Shown here: positions 43,839 to 45,822 of the stretch, piece after piece | Position numbering within the stretch: the stretch's first letter is position 1 | Layout of the letters: each line of letters opens with the position of its first letter | Assembly (NCBI GenBank): GCA_005799825.1 | Contig: SYFT01000027.1 | Location: 1 to 45,822, forward strand | Length of the DNA: 45,822 bases | Source of the DNA: Acidobacteriota bacterium | Lineage (GTDB): Bacteria; Acidobacteriota; Vicinamibacteria; Vicinamibacterales; SCN-69-37 | Direction: 5' to 3' | The notes under the pieces: model-generated | Seen by the model: only the letters and a program-made list of their open reading frames with translations | Told to the model about the DNA's origin: nothing | Databases searched by the model: none | Program-made: the position numbers and the translations under genes

Positions 43839-44813
43839 CTAAGTCATTCCGGCCGGGTCGGCATCTTCGATCACTTGTCGAACCACGTAGATCGGTTTTC
43901 CCTGCGACTCGTGGTACGTGCGCGCCTGCAACTCCGCGAGCAGGCCGATCGTCAGTAACTGCACGCCTGTGAACACGAGCAAGATGCCGAACATCAAGAG
44001 CGGCCGATCGCCAATGCCCTGTTGGGCAAAAAACTTCACATAGGCCAAATACGTCAGAATCAGGCCGCCGGCTCCACCCATGAGTACGCCGAGAAGCCCG
44101 AACATCTGGAGCGGGCGCGTCGAATAACTCAGCAAGAACTTCACCGTCACCAGGTCAAGTACGACCCGCACCGTTCGCGAAATGCCGTACTTGGTTCGGC
44201 CAAACTGGCGGGCCCGGTGGTTCACCACGTGTTCCGCAATGCGAACGCCCATCTCGCTGGCGAGCGCGGGCAGGAAGCGGTGCATCTCACCATACAACTT
44301 CAGCGGTTTGACCACCTCGGCACGGAAGACCTTCAACGAACATCCGTAGTCGTTGAGCTTGACGCCCGTGGCCCAGGAAATGAGCCTGTTGGCCAGAATC
44401 GACGGCAGGCGTCGATTGATAAACGTATCCTTCCGATCCTTCCGCCAGCCGCACACGATATCGAACTCGCCCGCCTCGAGGCGCGCCACCATCGCCGGCA
44501 CGTCACGCGGGTCGTTCTGCAGGTCGCCGTCGGCCGTCGCAATCAGCCGACCGCGCGCGTAGGCGAACCCCGCGGCGAACGCCGCGGTCTGCCCGAAATT
44601 CCGGCGGAACTGTATAACGCGCAGCCGGGGGTCGGCCCTCTGCAGGCGCCGGAGGATCTCGAACGATCCATCAGTACTGCCATCGTCGACCAAGATCACC
44701 TCAAACGAACGGTCCCAGGCGCCGAGCGTCCCGGTGAATTCGCGGCACAACGCCTCGAGGTTTTCGGCCTCGTTATAAACGGGGATGACGACCGACAGGT
44801 CCACGCCATTCAT
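43839..44813 (-). CDS. GT2 glycosyltransferase with two C-terminal transmembrane segments
   Basis: A 324-residue ArnC/GtrB-like glycosyltransferase. GT-A motifs: SVVIPVYNEAENL, ILVDDGSTDGS, RRNFGQTAAFAAGFAYARG, ATADGDLQNDPRD (DxD near residue 95), and GCSLKVFRAEVV. Two hydrophobic segments follow (about 232-258 and 272-295) as in the polyprenyl-phosphate-glycosyltransferases that load undecaprenyl phosphate with a sugar for later transfer by a GT-C enzyme. A partial GT-C-like gene lies just beyond the DedA gene. Start ATG 44813 is one base after the DedA stop. Confidence 0.9.
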   Translation of the reverse strand: MNGVDLSVVIPVYNEAENLEALCREFTGTLGAWDRSFEVILVDDGSTDGSFEILRRLQRADPRLRVIQFRRNFGQTAAFAAGFAYARGRLIATADGDLQNDPRDVPAMVARLEAGEFDIVCGWRKDRKDTFINRRLPSILANRLISWATGVKLNDYGCSLKVFRAEVVKPLKLYGEMHRFLPALASEMGVRIAEHVVNHRARQFGRTKYGISRTVRVVLDLVTVKFLLSYSTRPLQMFGLLGVLMGGAGGLILTYLAYVKFFAQQGIGDRPLLMFGILLVFTGVQLLTIGLLAELQARTYHESQGKPIYVVRQVIEDADPAGMT

Positions 44814-44814
44814 C

Positions 44815-45417
44815 TTATGCTGCCCGGCGGCGTCCGGAACGCTGCCGCCACACGAAGGCCATCGTGCCCGCGACCAGGCAGCCGGCCAGCACCCACCAGC
44901 CGAAGGCCGCCATATTGTCTTTCACCAGTTGGGCCACCGCCTCGCCATACACCCGCGCGAGCCAGGCCTCGATGCCGTACCTGAGCCCTCGACCAATGAC
45001 GACCGAGAGGGCGAAGACACCGGGGCCGAGCCCGCCAACCCCAGCCAGCAGGAGGAAGACCTTGTAGGGCGCCGGGGGAGGCAACATCGCCACAACCACA
45101 ATCGCCCACATGCCGTATCGCGAGAATACCGCCCGGACCCTGGCGACCTTCTCGGGCTTGAAGCGCCGTGACAGGAAGGCCTCGCCGCCTCGCCGGCCAA
45201 ACTCGTAAATCACCATGGACCCGACGACCGAGCCCAGGGTGGTCATGAACGCGTAGTACGCCCACCGATCCGGATGTTCAATGGTCTGCCAGATGATGAG
45301 CACGTCGCTCGCGTTCGGCATCGAAATGAACGAACAGTCCACGGCCGCGAGGATGAACATTCCCACGCCGCCGAAGCGTTCGACAATCGGCTCCAGCCAG
45401 GCGACAAACTGATCCAT
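44815..45417 (-). CDS. DedA/SNARE-associated (VTT-domain) membrane protein
   Basis: A 200-residue protein with about five hydrophobic segments and the VTT/DedA core: FIEFG-like start VERFGGVGMFILAAVDCSFISMPN, GSVVGSMVIYEFGRRGGEAFL, RYGMWAIVVVAMLPPPAPYKVFLLLAG. DedA-family proteins act in polyprenyl-phosphate and phospholipid recycling across the inner membrane. Its location directly before a GT2 polyprenyl-phosphate glycosyltransferase fits a lipid-carrier role. Start ATG 45417; divergent from the partial GT-C gene with only 42 bases in between. Confidence 0.85.
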   Translation of the reverse strand: MDQFVAWLEPIVERFGGVGMFILAAVDCSFISMPNASDVLIIWQTIEHPDRWAYYAFMTTLGSVVGSMVIYEFGRRGGEAFLSRRFKPEKVARVRAVFSRYGMWAIVVVAMLPPPAPYKVFLLLAGVGGLGPGVFALSVVIGRGLRYGIEAWLARVYGEAVAQLVKDNMAAFGWWVLAGCLVAGTMAFVWRQRSGRRRAA

Positions 45418-45442
45418 GTGGGTCGGGATTCGGGCGGGAAGC

Positions 45443-45448
45443 TACAAT
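45443..45448 (+). promoter_or_regulatory. Candidate -10 element (TACAAT) for the rightmost gene
   Basis: TACAAT ends 11 bases before GTG 45460, suggesting a near-leaderless transcript. The -35 region overlaps the start of the DedA gene and is not recognisable. Confidence 0.4.
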
Positions 45449-45459
45449 GACACGCACAC

Positions 45460-45822
45460 GTGCGCGCCACTGCCGTTGACAACCCTATCAGTATAGCTGA
45501 CGCCGCCAGGGCGCTGTGGATCACCCGGGTGGTGACGTTGTGTGCCGCCGTGGCGGGAGTCGCGGCTGCCCTCTACTACGCGCACCTCGATCTGACGCTG
45601 AGCCACTACGACGCCCGCGGACACCTGGTGGTGGCGCGGCGCACGATTGACGGGCTCACGCCAGGCTGGCGGCAGATTGGCGCGGTCTGGCTGCCTCTGC
45701 CGCACCTACTCAACGCCCTGCCCGTGCAGTGGGACTGGAGCTATCGCACCGGTTGGTCAGGCGTGGTCCTGTCAATAGGCTTCCTGTCGGCCGGGCTGGG
45801 CGCCCTTGCAGGCTGGCTGTGG
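45460..45822 (+). CDS. GT-C-like integral membrane glycosyltransferase, N-terminal part (runs off the window)
   Basis: First 121 codons of a membrane protein starting at GTG 45460, the only start in this frame after the upstream TGA. A hydrophobic segment (about residues 20-40, LWITRVVTLCAAVAGVAAAL) is followed by HLDLTLSHYDARGHLVVARR, with the acidic/His loop characteristic of GT-C transferases, then WRQIGAVWLPLPHLLNAL and a second hydrophobic segment. It should use a polyprenyl-phosphate-sugar donor, such as that made by the GT2 gene at 43839. Divergent from the DedA gene; the 3' part is outside the window. Confidence 0.78.
   Translation, partial: MRATAVDNPISIADAARALWITRVVTLCAAVAGVAAALYYAHLDLTLSHYDARGHLVVARRTIDGLTPGWRQIGAVWLPLPHLLNALPVQWDWSYRTGWSGVVLSIGFLSAGLGALAGWLW

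Noticed and set aside
44022-44984. A 320-residue plus-strand frame opposite the GT2/TM gene
   Set aside because: Complement of a clear GT2 enzyme.

Overview
The window is GC-rich, densely packed bacterial chromosome, almost certainly from a Gram-negative (diderm) organism: it has several lipoproteins with clear lipoboxes, several signal-peptide proteins that look like outer-membrane beta-barrels, and an NtrX-like sigma-54 regulator. The gene set (NAD-dependent ligase, MetG with a C-terminal tRNA-binding domain, TtcA, cyanophycinase, many lipoprotein/barrel genes) and the GC-rich style suggest an Acidobacteriota member of the Vicinamibacteria type. That assignment is inference; no 16S gene is present. 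Many genes lack a Shine-Dalgarno sequence, and several have a -10-like hexamer only 5-12 bases before the start codon.

Left third (1-11.8 kb), minus strand: a long housekeeping unit running methyltransferase - dapF - DASS anion transporter - radC-like - metG - tatD - polyprenyl diphosphate synthase - ligA - small PDZ protein - NtrX-like response regulator. It ends next to the RNase P RNA gene (rnpB), which is cut by the window edge. Several junctions are ATGA overlaps, so much of this is probably co-transcribed.

Middle-left (11.8-22.9 kb): a FAD-dependent glycerol-3-phosphate-dehydrogenase-like gene on the plus strand faces a second long minus-strand unit. Read in the direction of transcription this is GT4 glycosyltransferase - methyltransferase - NAD epimerase - hexapeptide acyltransferase - GT4 glycosyltransferase - ttcA - dtd - beta-barrel-like protein - secreted cyanophycinase-like peptidase - secreted D-aminoacylase-like amidohydrolase. 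It starts with surface-glycan genes and ends with genes acting on unusual peptide or D-amino-acid bonds.

Right half (22.9-45.8 kb): a surface-glycan/envelope region with frequent strand switches. It has two copies of a head-to-head module (GT4 glycosyltransferase facing a UPF0104 flippase-like membrane protein), four large polytopic membrane proteins of GT-C-like appearance (one partial), two GT2 glycosyltransferases, a nucleotidyltransferase, a methyltransferase, a DedA-type protein, three outer-membrane-type barrels and four lipoproteins. Three of the lipoproteins share Fn3-like modules, and two of these also share a LamG-like C-terminal domain.

The most unusual gene is a fusion of a CofD/YvcK-family domain to a GT2-like domain whose catalytic acidic motifs look degenerate (36334-38289). 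It is divergent from a radical SAM enzyme (38359-39519), which is followed by a lipoprotein, a nucleotidyltransferase and a GT2 enzyme. I consider this block (about 35.4-42.2 kb) the best candidate for an undescribed surface-modification pathway. No CRISPR array, tRNA, IS element, prophage or integrase was seen.
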